The position numbers were made by a program, and so were the translations under genes. From Nocardia nova NBRC 15556 (GTDB lineage Bacteria; Actinomycetota; Actinomycetes; Mycobacteriales; Mycobacteriaceae), in NCBI RefSeq assembly GCF_001613005.1, contig NZ_BDBN01000063.1:1-32570 (forward strand): DNA of 32,570 nt. Reading direction: 5' to 3'. Position 1 is the first letter of the stretch; each line of letters opens with the position of its first letter. Under the pieces are notes generated by a model that was not told the DNA's origin, made no database searches, and saw nothing but the letters and a program-made list of their open reading frames with translations. Below, piece by piece: positions 1 to 7,054 of the stretch.

Positions 1-1
1 G

Positions 2-541
2 GCCGACGCCTTCGCGCTCGCCGACGCCGTGGCCGATGCCGCCGGCGTCACCATCGAGCGCCGCGCCGCCGCCTACCTGCCGTTCCATCCGGGCCGCTGC
101 GCGGAACTGCTCGTCGACGGCACGGTCGTGGGCCACGCCGGTGAACTGCATCCGGCCGTGCTGGAGCGCAGCGGTCTGCCGCCGCGCACCTGTGCGCTGG
201 AACTGGATCTGGACGCGCTGCCGCTGCGCGAATCCCGTCCCGCCCCCGTGGTCTCCGCCTTCCCGGCGGTTCTGCAGGACGTGTCGGTGAGTGTCGAGAA
301 GACCGTGGGCGCGGCCCAGGTCGAATCGGCGCTGCGCACCGGTGCGGGCGAGTTGCTCGAGGACATCGCGCTGTTCGACGTCTACGAGGGCGCCCAGGCG
401 GGCGAGGGCCGCAAATCCCTCACCTACGCCCTGCGCTTCCGCGCGAGTGACCGCACCCTCACCGAGGACGAGGCGAGCGCGGCCCGTGATTCCGCGGTCG
501 CGGCGGCGGCCGACGCCGTAGGCGCGGTTCTGCGTGGATAG
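2..541 (+). CDS. pheT: Phenylalanine--tRNA ligase beta subunit, C-terminal part (5' end outside the window)
   Basis: The reading frame is open from the first bases of the window and ends with TAG at 539-541, so this is the 3' end of a gene that starts upstream. About the last 100 residues form the ferredoxin-fold anticodon-binding (FDX-ACB) domain that closes bacterial PheT: it starts near the stretch APVVSAFPAVLQDVSVSV and runs through LFDVYEG, KSLTYALRFRA and DRTLTEDE to the C-terminus. The preceding part (GRCAELLVDGTVVGHAGELHP) matches the region before FDX-ACB that is typical of PheT. PheT pairs with PheS in an alpha2beta2 cytosolic enzyme that charges tRNA-Phe. The GTG at position 29 is internal and is not the start. 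In M. tuberculosis pheT is followed closely by argC; here about 19.6 kb separates them. Confidence 0.95.
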   Translation, partial: ADAFALADAVADAAGVTIERRAAAYLPFHPGRCAELLVDGTVVGHAGELHPAVLERSGLPPRTCALELDLDALPLRESRPAPVVSAFPAVLQDVSVSVEKTVGAAQVESALRTGAGELLEDIALFDVYEGAQAGEGRKSLTYALRFRASDRTLTEDEASAARDSAVAAAADAVGAVLRG

Positions 542-555
542 TGCGAACCATATTC

Positions 556-570
556 CTACCCTGGTAGCAT
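556..570 (+). promoter_or_regulatory. Inverted repeat and candidate -10 element in front of the toxin-antitoxin pair
   Basis: Between the pheT stop and the antitoxin start lies CTACC-CT-GGTAG (556-567), an inverted repeat with 5-bp arms. It overlaps TAGCAT (565-570), which sits 7 bases before the ATG at 578 and could be the -10 of a leaderless transcript. Ribbon-helix-helix antitoxins usually repress their own promoter by binding such short palindromes, so this is a reasonable operator candidate. The arms are short, so chance is possible. Confidence 0.45.
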
Positions 571-577
571 CATGGGT

Positions 578-790
578 ATGAAGCTGAGTGTGAGTCTGTC
601 GGACGACGACCTGGCGACGATCGACGAGGAAGTGCGTCGGTCGGATTTGCCTGGTCGGTCCGCCGCTGTGCACAAAGCCATCGAGCTGCTGCGTGCCCGC
701 GCACTGGAAGATGCCTATGAACAGGCGTGGGAAGAGTGGGAAGAAGCGGGCGAGGAAGCTGCCTGGTCGGTCGCGACCGGTGACCTGTAG
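578..790 (+). CDS. mazE: MazE-type ribbon-helix-helix antitoxin
   Basis: A protein of about 70 residues that starts MKLSVSLSDDDLATIDEEV, the beta-strand plus helix pattern of ribbon-helix-helix DNA-binding antitoxins. It ends in an acidic, tryptophan-rich tail (AYEQAWEEWEEAGEEAAW) of the type that inserts into the MazF dimer and blocks its active site. The N-terminus closely resembles what I recall of M. tuberculosis MazE9. An in-frame ATG six bases upstream (572) is an alternative start; 578 is preferred because homologues begin MKLSVSLSDDD and a TAGCAT element lies 7 bases upstream. The stop TAG shares its last base with the GTG start of the toxin gene, so the two are translationally coupled. 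It should neutralise the toxin and repress the pair. Confidence 0.88.
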   Translation: MKLSVSLSDDDLATIDEEVRRSDLPGRSAAVHKAIELLRARALEDAYEQAWEEWEEAGEEAAWSVATGDL

Positions 791-1134
791 TGCGGCGCGG
801 GGACGTCGTGCTGGTCGACCTCGACCCGGTTCGAGGAAACGAGGTGGCGAAGACTCGTCCCGCCGTCGTCGTCAGCAACGACGGCGCCAACCGGCGTGCT
901 GTACAGCTCGGACGCGGTGTGGTCACCGTGGTGCCGGTGACGAGCAACACGGATAGAATCTTTCCGTTCCAGGTGCTGTTGGAGGATGTCCCAGGTTTGC
1001 GAGTGGCGTCGAAAGCGCAGGCCGAACAGGTTCGTTCGGTATCTGTGGAACGGATAGGGCGGGTGCTCGGCACCTTGCCACCCGCGCTGGTCAAGGACCT
1101 GGACCGGGCGCTACGCCTGCATCTGAACCTGTGA
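790..1134 (+). CDS. mazF: MazF-type endoribonuclease toxin
   Basis: A 114-residue protein of the MazF/PemK/CcdB-like toxin family. It carries the N-terminal signature RRGDVVLVDLDPVRG followed by KTRPAVVVSND, with Arg15 in the position of the catalytic arginine, and the strand VVTVVPVTSN (Thr51-Ser52) where the family has its conserved catalytic threonine/serine. The C-terminus (KAQAEQVRSVSVERIGRVLGTL...LDRALRLHLNL) is also standard. Family members cleave single-stranded RNA at short sequences and halt growth when the labile antitoxin is lost. The GTG start overlaps the antitoxin stop by one base. The full-length frame and intact key residues suggest an active toxin. The sequence is closest, from memory, to M. 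tuberculosis MazF9. Cleavage specificity cannot be read from the sequence. Confidence 0.92.
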   Translation: MRRGDVVLVDLDPVRGNEVAKTRPAVVVSNDGANRRAVQLGRGVVTVVPVTSNTDRIFPFQVLLEDVPGLRVASKAQAEQVRSVSVERIGRVLGTLPPALVKDLDRALRLHLNL

Positions 1135-1184
1135 ATTCAGCGGCCGAGTGGAGACTTGGTGGTAGTCGGCGCTAAGAAGGGGCT

Positions 1185-1967
1185 ATGCGACATCCGGCCG
1201 AGGGCGTGCTCAACGCGCTGACGTTCCATCCCGAACGTCGGATCACGATGACGCCCGAGCAGTTCGGCTTCGACCACGAGGAGCTCTGGCTCACCGCGGG
1301 CGACGGAGCCCGGATCAATGCCTGGTTCGTGCGCGCCGAGAAGCCGATCGCCCACGTGCTGTACGCCCACGGCAACGGCGGCAATATCGGTGATCGCTCG
1401 CCGATCCTGGCATTGCTGGCCGCGGCCGGCTTGAACGTGCTGACCTTCGACTATCGCGGTTACGGTCGCAGTCCGGGCCGGCCGAGCGAACGCGGGCTGT
1501 ATCTGGACGCCCGCGCCGCCCGCCGGGCGCTGCTGGAACAGTCCGGCGTGGAACCGAAACGCGTTGTCTATCTCGGTAAATCGCTCGGCGGCGCGGTGGT
1601 CACCGAACTGGCGACCGAATATCCGCCCGCCGCGATGATTCTGATGTCCACCTTCACCGGCCTGCGCGACGCGGCCCGCGCGGTCTACCCCTTCATTCCG
1701 AAAGCCTTGGTGCCGAACGCGTTTCCGACGCTGCAGCGACTCCGCACCCTGCGCGTGCCGACGTTCGTCATGCACGGCGACGCCGACGAACTGCTCCCGG
1801 TCGAGATGGGCCGGACGCTGCACGCGGCGGCGGCCGACCCCAAGCGGCTGCTGATCTACCCCAACGCCGGTCACAACACCCTGGTCTCGATTCCCGGGTG
1901 GTCGGGAACCGTATCGGCGTGGGTTCGCGACGTTCTCGCGGGCGTGGAGTCGGTGACCGGCGAGTGA
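1185..1967 (+). CDS. Alpha/beta-fold hydrolase (BEM46/ABHD13-like)
   Basis: A 260-residue cytosolic alpha/beta hydrolase. Visible elements in order are the oxyanion-hole motif AHGNGGN (61-67), the strand FDYRGYGRSPG (88-98), the nucleophile elbow GKSLGG with Ser133, the acid region MHGDADELLP with Asp201 as the likely catalytic acid, and AGHN with His230. The nucleophile motif and RGYGRSxG stretch are typical of the BEM46/YfhR group, serine hydrolases of mostly unknown substrate. There is no signal peptide or membrane segment. A purine-rich stretch AGAAGGGG (1175-1182) precedes the ATG and supports this start. It follows the toxin gene by about 50 bases on the same strand; a functional link is not evident. 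Substrate (ester, amide or thioester) is unknown. Confidence 0.88.
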   Translation: MRHPAEGVLNALTFHPERRITMTPEQFGFDHEELWLTAGDGARINAWFVRAEKPIAHVLYAHGNGGNIGDRSPILALLAAAGLNVLTFDYRGYGRSPGRPSERGLYLDARAARRALLEQSGVEPKRVVYLGKSLGGAVVTELATEYPPAAMILMSTFTGLRDAARAVYPFIPKALVPNAFPTLQRLRTLRVPTFVMHGDADELLPVEMGRTLHAAAADPKRLLIYPNAGHNTLVSIPGWSGTVSAWVRDVLAGVESVTGE

Positions 1968-1994
1968 AATCGGTCGGACCGCGGTCGCGGTGCG

Positions 1995-2000
1995 TAGCCT
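1995..2000 (+). promoter_or_regulatory. Candidate -10 element of a leaderless transcript
   Basis: TAGCCT is followed by six bases and then the ATG of the next gene, with no Shine-Dalgarno sequence. This TANNNT-to-ATG spacing is what leaderless actinobacterial transcripts show. No convincing -35 is visible. Confidence 0.4.
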
Positions 2001-2006
2001 GGGTGC

Positions 2007-2492
2007 ATGTCCGAAACCGGTGATATGGCGGCCCTGCTCGCCGCGATGCAGGATGAGGATCTGCTCGAGGTCGTGGTCACCGCGACCACGGGCCGGCCGG
2101 GTCTGGAGAAGTTGCATCTGACCGCGGCCGAACTGGCGGCCCGCCCCACTCATGCCGAACCGGAGGTCGATGTGAGTTCGGACACTCCCGGTGCGGCCGC
2201 CGCCGTGCCGCCGCCGATCTCGGGCGGATTCGGGCAGGTCGCGGTGGGCTCGGGCGTGCCGCTGCCGCCGGAGGGCTTCGGGGTGCCCGGCGGATACTCC
2301 GAATCCGGAGTCCCTACTTTCGAGTCAGTTCGCGATAAGGTCGAGCAGCGCTACGGCACCGCCCAGGGGTTGGGCGAACTCGACCGGCAGACACCGGCGG
2401 GCCGCAGCGCCGACGAACAATGGCAGGCGCGGGAGAAAGCCGCGCGGGAACGCCTGGACGAGATCCGGAAGTCGCTGCGCGACGACGTGTGA
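2007..2492 (+). CDS. Hypothetical protein with Gly/Pro-rich linker and charged helical C-terminus
   Basis: A 161-residue protein I do not recognise. Residues 1-45 are predicted helical and moderately acidic (MAALLAAMQDEDLLEVVVTA). Residues 50-105 form a low-complexity linker rich in Gly, Pro, Ala and Val. Residues 105-161 form a strongly charged, probably helical or coiled-coil end (ESVRDKVEQRYG...ADEQWQAREKAARERLDEIRKSLRDD). There is no signal peptide, membrane segment or catalytic motif. The ATG has no Shine-Dalgarno but a TAGCCT element six bases upstream. It is followed after 41 bases by the unknown gene at 2534 on the same strand, and the pair probably forms one transcription unit. An adaptor or scaffold role would fit the architecture but is a guess. 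Confidence 0.75.
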   Translation: MSETGDMAALLAAMQDEDLLEVVVTATTGRPGLEKLHLTAAELAARPTHAEPEVDVSSDTPGAAAAVPPPISGGFGQVAVGSGVPLPPEGFGVPGGYSESGVPTFESVRDKVEQRYGTAQGLGELDRQTPAGRSADEQWQAREKAARERLDEIRKSLRDDV

Positions 2493-2533
2493 TTCCGGCT
2501 GGTCCGGCGGTCCGGACAGCTGAAGGGGAACCG

Positions 2534-3574
2534 ATGACCGCAGCACAGGACATCGCCGCGAAACTGCTCGACGCGCAAGTGGACTACCTGCTCGCGGAGG
2601 TGACGGGAGATCGGTTCGCCGAGGTCGTCGCCCGCGATGTGGACGATGTGCTGGCGGTCGCCGACACCATCGTCTTCCGCGATGTGGTCTCCGTCGAGGA
2701 GGCGCGGCAGACGGTGCGCACCGTGGTGAATCGCATCGGCGGCAGCCCGGTGCTGCAGGATTCGGTGGCCGCGTTCGCCGACGCCATCTACGACAACGTC
2801 GCCGAGAACAACGACTACACCCTCGGTGACGTCGTGGACCGCGAGCCCGTGGAAGCGTTGCTGGAGAAGATCTTCGGCATGCACCAGGCGCAGGAGCGCC
2901 TGCTGGAGCGGCTGACCGAAAGCCCCTTGGTCGCGACGGCGGCGTCCAAATTCGTCGACAAGCTGATCGACGATTTCATGGAGTCGAACCGGCAGATGGC
3001 CAGCAAGGTTCCGGGCGTCGGATCGCTGGTGTCGTTCGGCACCAACGCGGCCAAGTCCGCCCGCAAGGCCGCCGAGAAGGCCAGCAGCGGCACCTTCATA
3101 GGCGATATGGCCGGTAAGGGCGCGATGTTCGCCCTCAAGCGCACCAACAACGCGATCCGGGAGATGCTGCGCGACGCACCGGTGCACGGCGCGGCGATGG
3201 AGTTCTGGGATCTGCACGCCGGTGAGCCGGTCAGCGGCCTGCGCGATTACCTGACCCAGGCCGACCTGCGCGAACTCGCCCTGCTGGTACACCGGATCGT
3301 CGTCACCACCCGCGACAAGGAGTACGTGGGTGTGCTCCTCGACGAGTGCGTCGACGTGTTCTTCACCAAATACGGCGACCACACCCTCGGCGCGTTGCTG
3401 CCCGAACTGGGCCTGTCCGCCGACGACATCCGCACCGAGATCCTGCGCTACGGTCCCGCGGTGGTCGAGGCTGCGAAGCGAAACGGCGTGCTGGCCAAGC
3501 TGATTCGCGAACGCCTCGAACCCTTCTACACCTCGGAGCCGGTGCTGGCGATCCTGGCCGAGGCCACGCAGTAG
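2534..3574 (+). CDS. Hypothetical mostly helical protein, 346 residues
   Basis: No family is recognised. The protein is acidic and mostly helical throughout. Residues 155-205 form a distinct Gly/Ala/Lys-rich stretch (KVPGVGSLVSFGTNAAKSAR, then a KAAEKAS repeat-like part) with small residues and regularly spaced lysines, which could be an amphipathic membrane- or polymer-binding segment. It is flanked by more ordinary helices such as ERLLERLTESPLVATAASKF and DLRELALLVHRIVVTT. No signal peptide or classical transmembrane helix is seen. The ATG at 2534 is chosen over an upstream in-frame start at 2420 because GAAGGGGA (2522-2529) lies just before it and the upstream part overlaps the preceding gene. 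It probably shares a transcript with the gene at 2007. It ends before a large hairpin at 3599-3634. Confidence 0.78.
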   Translation: MTAAQDIAAKLLDAQVDYLLAEVTGDRFAEVVARDVDDVLAVADTIVFRDVVSVEEARQTVRTVVNRIGGSPVLQDSVAAFADAIYDNVAENNDYTLGDVVDREPVEALLEKIFGMHQAQERLLERLTESPLVATAASKFVDKLIDDFMESNRQMASKVPGVGSLVSFGTNAAKSARKAAEKASSGTFIGDMAGKGAMFALKRTNNAIREMLRDAPVHGAAMEFWDLHAGEPVSGLRDYLTQADLRELALLVHRIVVTTRDKEYVGVLLDECVDVFFTKYGDHTLGALLPELGLSADDIRTEILRYGPAVVEAAKRNGVLAKLIRERLEPFYTSEPVLAILAEATQ

Positions 3575-3598
3575 ACGGGCACACCCGAACCGCGACCG

Positions 3599-3634
3599 CG
3601 GCCCGGCCCGGGGCGACACCCCTGAGCCGGGCCG
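3599..3634. terminator. Bidirectional hairpin between convergent genes
   Basis: The arms CGGCCCGGC (3599-3607) and GCCGGGCCG (3626-3634) are perfectly complementary, and inside them GGGG (3610-3613) can pair with CCCC (3619-3622). It lies between the stop of the plus-strand gene (3574) and the stop of the minus-strand gene (3645). There is no T-tract, as is usual for high-GC actinobacterial terminators. Confidence 0.65.
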
Positions 3635-3644
3635 AGCTCGCTGA

Positions 3645-4130
3645 TCAGCCGTCGATATCGGCGAACATGCCGGGCTCGTACGAGCCGCCCTGCTGGCGCA
3701 CGATCACGCCGAGCCGGTTGGCCGCGTTGATCTGAGCGATGAGGCCGACCAGTGCGGCGATCTGGTCTTCGTCGTAGTGCTTGCGCACCTGCGCCCAGGT
3801 CTCGTCCGAAACTCCCTGATGGGCGTCGGCGAGCCGGGTGCCCTCCTCGGCCAGTGCCAGCGCGGCCCGCTCGGCCTCGCTGAACACCGACGCCTCGCGC
3901 CACGCGGCGACCAGGTTGATGCGCACCGCGGGCTCTCCGGCGGCGGCGAGGTCCTTGCTGTGCACATCGGTGCACCACCCGCAGCCGTTGATCTGGCTGA
4001 CGCGCAGCATCATCAGGTCCTGGGTGGCCTTGGGCAGCGTCGACTGGAGGATGACCATGCTGGTGTTACCGAATCGTTTGGCGAACTTGGCGCCGAGTGC
4101 ACTGTCGGTGAGAGTGAAGCGGGATTCCAT
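3645..4130 (-). CDS. Carboxymuconolactone decarboxylase / AhpD-like family protein
   Basis: A 161-residue protein of the CMD/AhpD fold. The diagnostic motif is CGWCTDVHS, giving Cys50-x-x-Cys53 and His57, the redox-active dithiol plus histidine of AhpD-like alkylhydroperoxidases; upstream LMMLRVSQIN is also typical. Such proteins reduce peroxides or act as thiol-disulfide partners, and many have unknown substrates. The start at 4130 (MESRFTLTDS) is chosen because AAGGA lies seven bases upstream; a longer frame reaching 4172 lacks support. The luciferase-like gene upstream on the same strand is separated by about 97 bases, so co-transcription is possible but not certain. The dithiol motif is intact, so a redox role is likely; the physiological partner is unknown. 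Confidence 0.88.
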   Translation of the reverse strand: MESRFTLTDSALGAKFAKRFGNTSMVILQSTLPKATQDLMMLRVSQINGCGWCTDVHSKDLAAAGEPAVRINLVAAWREASVFSEAERAALALAEEGTRLADAHQGVSDETWAQVRKHYDEDQIAALVGLIAQINAANRLGVIVRQQGGSYEPGMFADIDG

Positions 4131-4212
4131 GACGTCGTCCTTGCTGTCGTGATCGTTGGCGGGAACGCACACAAGATGCCGCTCACGCGATCGATGTGAC
4201 AGTGCGGAAAAG

Positions 4213-4229
4213 TGATGTGCGGCACATCA
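4213..4229. other. Short perfect inverted repeat, terminator or operator
   Basis: TGATGTG-CGG-CACATCA is a perfect 7-bp inverted repeat with a 3-base centre. It overlaps the stop codon of the minus-strand luciferase-like gene and lies about 83-99 bases upstream of the AhpD-like start. It could be a weak terminator of the first gene or an operator of the second; the sequence does not decide. Confidence 0.35.
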
Positions 4230-5183
4230 GCGCGAGATCGTCATGGGCCGTAGCAGGGACTCGATCAGGGCCAATTGCCCGGTGAACTCGGCCGGGTCGA
4301 GGGCGGCGATGCGCAGGAGGATGTGTTCGGCGCCCGCATCGATGTACCGATGCAGTTGCGCCGCAACGTGTTCGGCGGTGCCGGTCAACAGGACCTGGAT
4401 CGTTTCGACCGTCTCCACCGGCATCCGGTAGGTCGCCTGCGCGTAGCGGTCCAGCGCCGCCCGGCCCTCCTGCGCGTCGTCGCTGAGGTAGACGGTCGCG
4501 AAAAGTGCCGGAGTAATGGATGTTTCGGCGCGGCCGGCGGCGGAGGCGGCGGACCGGACGGTGGCCAGGCCGTCGGCGTAGGCGGCCACATCCGGTGGGT
4601 AGGGGAGCCAGCCGTCGTAGCGCCGTCCGGTCCGGGCGAGCGCGGCGGGCGTGATGCCGGTGGCCCAGATGGGCGGTCCGCCCGGCCGATGCGGCTGCGG
4701 GACGTCCGGCAACCAGTCGTAGTGGAGAACCTTGCCGTGGAAGGGGTCGGTGTTGCCGGACCACAGCCGCCGCCACAGGTCGACGGTGTCGTCGAGCTGG
4801 GAGAAGCGGGTTCGGTAGTCCACGCCGACGAGGTCGAATTCGGCGCGGCTGAGTTCCGGGAATCCCGCGCCGACGCCGAGGATCAGCCGGCCGGAGGCGA
4901 GCTGGTCCAGCGATGCGAGGGTGGCGGCGGCCTGTACCGGGTGCCGGTAGGCCGGCATCAGCGCGGCCGTCCCGAGGGTGATCCGCTCGGTCACCGCCGC
5001 CGCGGCCGCCAGGACCGTCAGGGGTTCGATCCGAGCCCGGCTCAGCGAATCGCCCAGCCACACCGAATCGAATCCCATTCCTTCGGCTGTCACCGCCAGC
5101 TCGGCCAGGCTGCGGGCCGCGCCGCCGCGTTCCAACTGCGCGACGCCGCCGGGGAGGAGCAGGCCGTATCGAATGTCGTTCAC
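4227..5183 (-). CDS. LLM-class (luciferase-like) flavin/F420-dependent oxidoreductase
   Basis: A 318-residue TIM-barrel protein of the bacterial luciferase-like superfamily. Typical stretches are YGLLLPGG at the start, AEGMGFDSVWLGDSL, ITLGTAALMPAYRHP, LASLDQLASGRLILGVGAGFP and PIWATGITPAAL. In actinobacteria this group commonly uses coenzyme F420 or FMN(H2) for hydride transfer or monooxygenation; the cofactor cannot be settled from sequence here. There is no signal peptide, so it acts in the cytosol. The start ATG at 5183 gives the family's usual N-terminus (MNDIRYGLLLP). It is transcribed divergently from the asparagine permease gene across a 282-base AT-richer gap. The substrate is unknown, and the downstream AhpD-like gene gives only a general redox context. 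Confidence 0.88.
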   Translation of the reverse strand: MNDIRYGLLLPGGVAQLERGGAARSLAELAVTAEGMGFDSVWLGDSLSRARIEPLTVLAAAAAVTERITLGTAALMPAYRHPVQAAATLASLDQLASGRLILGVGAGFPELSRAEFDLVGVDYRTRFSQLDDTVDLWRRLWSGNTDPFHGKVLHYDWLPDVPQPHRPGGPPIWATGITPAALARTGRRYDGWLPYPPDVAAYADGLATVRSAASAAGRAETSITPALFATVYLSDDAQEGRAALDRYAQATYRMPVETVETIQVLLTGTAEHVAAQLHRYIDAGAEHILLRIAALDPAEFTGQLALIESLLRPMTISR

Positions 5184-5465
5184 GAGACCAGCGTGGGCCG
5201 CGGTGCGAGTGCCGGCAATTCCCGGCGGGGTATGGCCGGGTGCCGCTATCGCGGTCGCCGGACGCGGTCGGCAACGATTCGGCTACATCGAATTGCCCCC
5301 TCGTCGATTTCGATTATGCACGTTTGAATTTTCGACATCGAGGGTAACGGTGTCCATTTTCTGAGAACCGACCGCGCGGTATATAGATATTCCCACCGGT
5401 GAACGTACCGATGTCCGACGCTACGTTGTTTGAAGATTCAATGTTGTCCACCGGAAGGTCCGGTC
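5184..5465. promoter_or_regulatory. Divergent intergenic region with AT-rich promoter candidate
   Basis: This 282-base gap separates the minus-strand oxidoreductase from the plus-strand permease. It is clearly AT-richer than the genes around it and contains TATATAGATAT (5380-5390), a good -10 candidate for the permease, about 80 bases before its ATG. No strong -35 or clear operator palindrome was found. Confidence 0.4.
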
Positions 5466-7019
5466 ATGAGCACAGACCACCGACCCGTCGAATTATCGGC
5501 TCTGGCCGCGGCGTTGCATACGGAGCAGGACGGTTACCGAAAGTCGTTACGTAACCGTCAGTTGCAGATGATCGCGATCGGTGGAGTGATCGGCACCGGG
5601 CTGTTCCTCGGTGCGGGCGGACGTCTCGCCGATGCAGGTCCGGGGCTCTTTCTGGTCTACGCGGTCTGCGGTGTCTTCGTCTTCTTCGTGCTGCGGGCGC
5701 TGGGGGAGTTGGTGCTGTATCGGCCGTCGTCGGGATCGTTCGTATCCTACGCGCGCGAATTTTATGGCGAGAAACTCGCATTTGCCGTCGGCTGGATGTA
5801 TTTCTTTCACTGGTGTATGACCGGCATCGTCGACATCACCGCGATCGCGACATATGTCCGCTATTGGGGTGCGTTCTCGGTGGTGCCGCAGTGGGTGATC
5901 GCACTGGTGGCGCTGGTCGCGGTCGTCGGCACGAATTTGATCTCGGTGCGATGGTTCGGAGAGCTCGAATTCTGGGTGGCGCTGGTGAAAGTCGTCGCCC
6001 TCATCGGATTTCTGATCGTGGGCTCGGTCTTTCTCGCCGGCCGGTTCGCCATTCGGGGCGAAGCCACGGGGGTCGGCGTGATCGCTCATCACGGCGGACT
6101 GTTCCCGACCGGTGTGCTGCCGCTCGTCACGGTCACCACGGGCGTCGTATTCGCCTATGCGGCAGTGGAGTTGGTCGGTATCGCGGCGGGGGAGACCGAG
6201 AATCCGCACGAGGTGATGCCGCGCGCCATCAATTCGGTCATCGCCCGCATCGGGGTGTTCTATATCGGCTCACTCGTCCTGCTCGGACTGTTGCTGCCCT
6301 ACACCGCCTTTCGTGACGGCGAGAGCCCGTTCGTCACCTTCTTCGCCCGCATCGGCGTCCCCGCTGCCGGGTCGATGATGAATCTGATCGTGCTCACCGC
6401 CGCGTTCTCCAGTCTCAACGCCGGCCTGTATTCCACCGGCCGCATCCTGCGCTCGATGTCGGCGAACGGCAGCGCCCCCGCGGTGGCCGGCCGCATGTCC
6501 CGTACCGGCGTGCCCTACATCGGCATTCTGGCCACCGGCGTGATCGCGCTGATCGGCGTGGGGCTCGACGCGGTGGTGCCGGACAAGGCCTTCGAGATCG
6601 TGCTGAACGTCTCGGCTCTCGGCACGATCGTCTCGTGGATGGTGGTGCTGCTCTGCCAGTTGCGCCTGTGGCGACGCTGGTGGGACGGCATCTCCCATCG
6701 CCCCGCGTACCGCATGATCGGCGCGCCTTACACCGGTATCGCCACCCTCGTCTTCCTGGTGGCCGTGGTGGCACTGATGGCCTGCAGCAGCGACCCGATC
6801 CAACGCTGGGCGGTCGTGGCGACGGTCTGTGTGATGGGCCCCGTCCTCGTCGGGGGATGGTTCCTGACGCGCCGGAAAGTGTTGCGAATAGCGGCGATTC
6901 GCCACGACCACACCGGCCAGTTCCCGGTGGTCGCCGAGCGACCGTGGCCGGGAAGGCCGGCGGAGCCGGAGGTGATCGTGGAGGATCCGGGCCGGCGCCG
7001 ACCCAGCCACGAGGTATGA
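5466..7019 (+). CDS. ansP: L-asparagine permease, APC superfamily (AnsP-type)
   Basis: A 517-residue integral membrane amino acid permease with about 12 transmembrane helices. The first helix has the APC signature GVIGTGLFLGAG (40-51). It is followed by stretches highly similar to what I recall of M. tuberculosis AnsP1/AnsP2: AGPGLFLVYAVCGVFVF, RALGELVLYRPSSGSFVSYA, FGELEFWVALVKV, and the block GETENPHEVMPRAINSV. It should import asparagine (possibly other amino acids) with protons across the cytoplasmic membrane. The ATG at 5466 is chosen because GGAAGG lies seven bases upstream; an in-frame TTG at 5430 lacks a ribosome site. The hydrophilic C-terminal tail of about 60 residues is cytosolic. 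It is convergent with the aldo/keto reductase gene, 35 bases away. Confidence 0.9.
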   Translation: MSTDHRPVELSALAAALHTEQDGYRKSLRNRQLQMIAIGGVIGTGLFLGAGGRLADAGPGLFLVYAVCGVFVFFVLRALGELVLYRPSSGSFVSYAREFYGEKLAFAVGWMYFFHWCMTGIVDITAIATYVRYWGAFSVVPQWVIALVALVAVVGTNLISVRWFGELEFWVALVKVVALIGFLIVGSVFLAGRFAIRGEATGVGVIAHHGGLFPTGVLPLVTVTTGVVFAYAAVELVGIAAGETENPHEVMPRAINSVIARIGVFYIGSLVLLGLLLPYTAFRDGESPFVTFFARIGVPAAGSMMNLIVLTAAFSSLNAGLYSTGRILRSMSANGSAPAVAGRMSRTGVPYIGILATGVIALIGVGLDAVVPDKAFEIVLNVSALGTIVSWMVVLLCQLRLWRRWWDGISHRPAYRMIGAPYTGIATLVFLVAVVALMACSSDPIQRWAVVATVCVMGPVLVGGWFLTRRKVLRIAAIRHDHTGQFPVVAERPWPGRPAEPEVIVEDPGRRRPSHEV

Positions 7020-7054
7020 GCGGCCACAGAGTGAGCGGCTCCTCGGCGGCATGG

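Noticed and set aside
2351..3619. Minus-strand open frame of 422 codons opposite the unknown gene at 2534
   Set aside because: The plus-strand frame has a good ribosome-binding site, balanced composition and ends before a terminator; the minus-strand product is low-complexity and lacks a start context.
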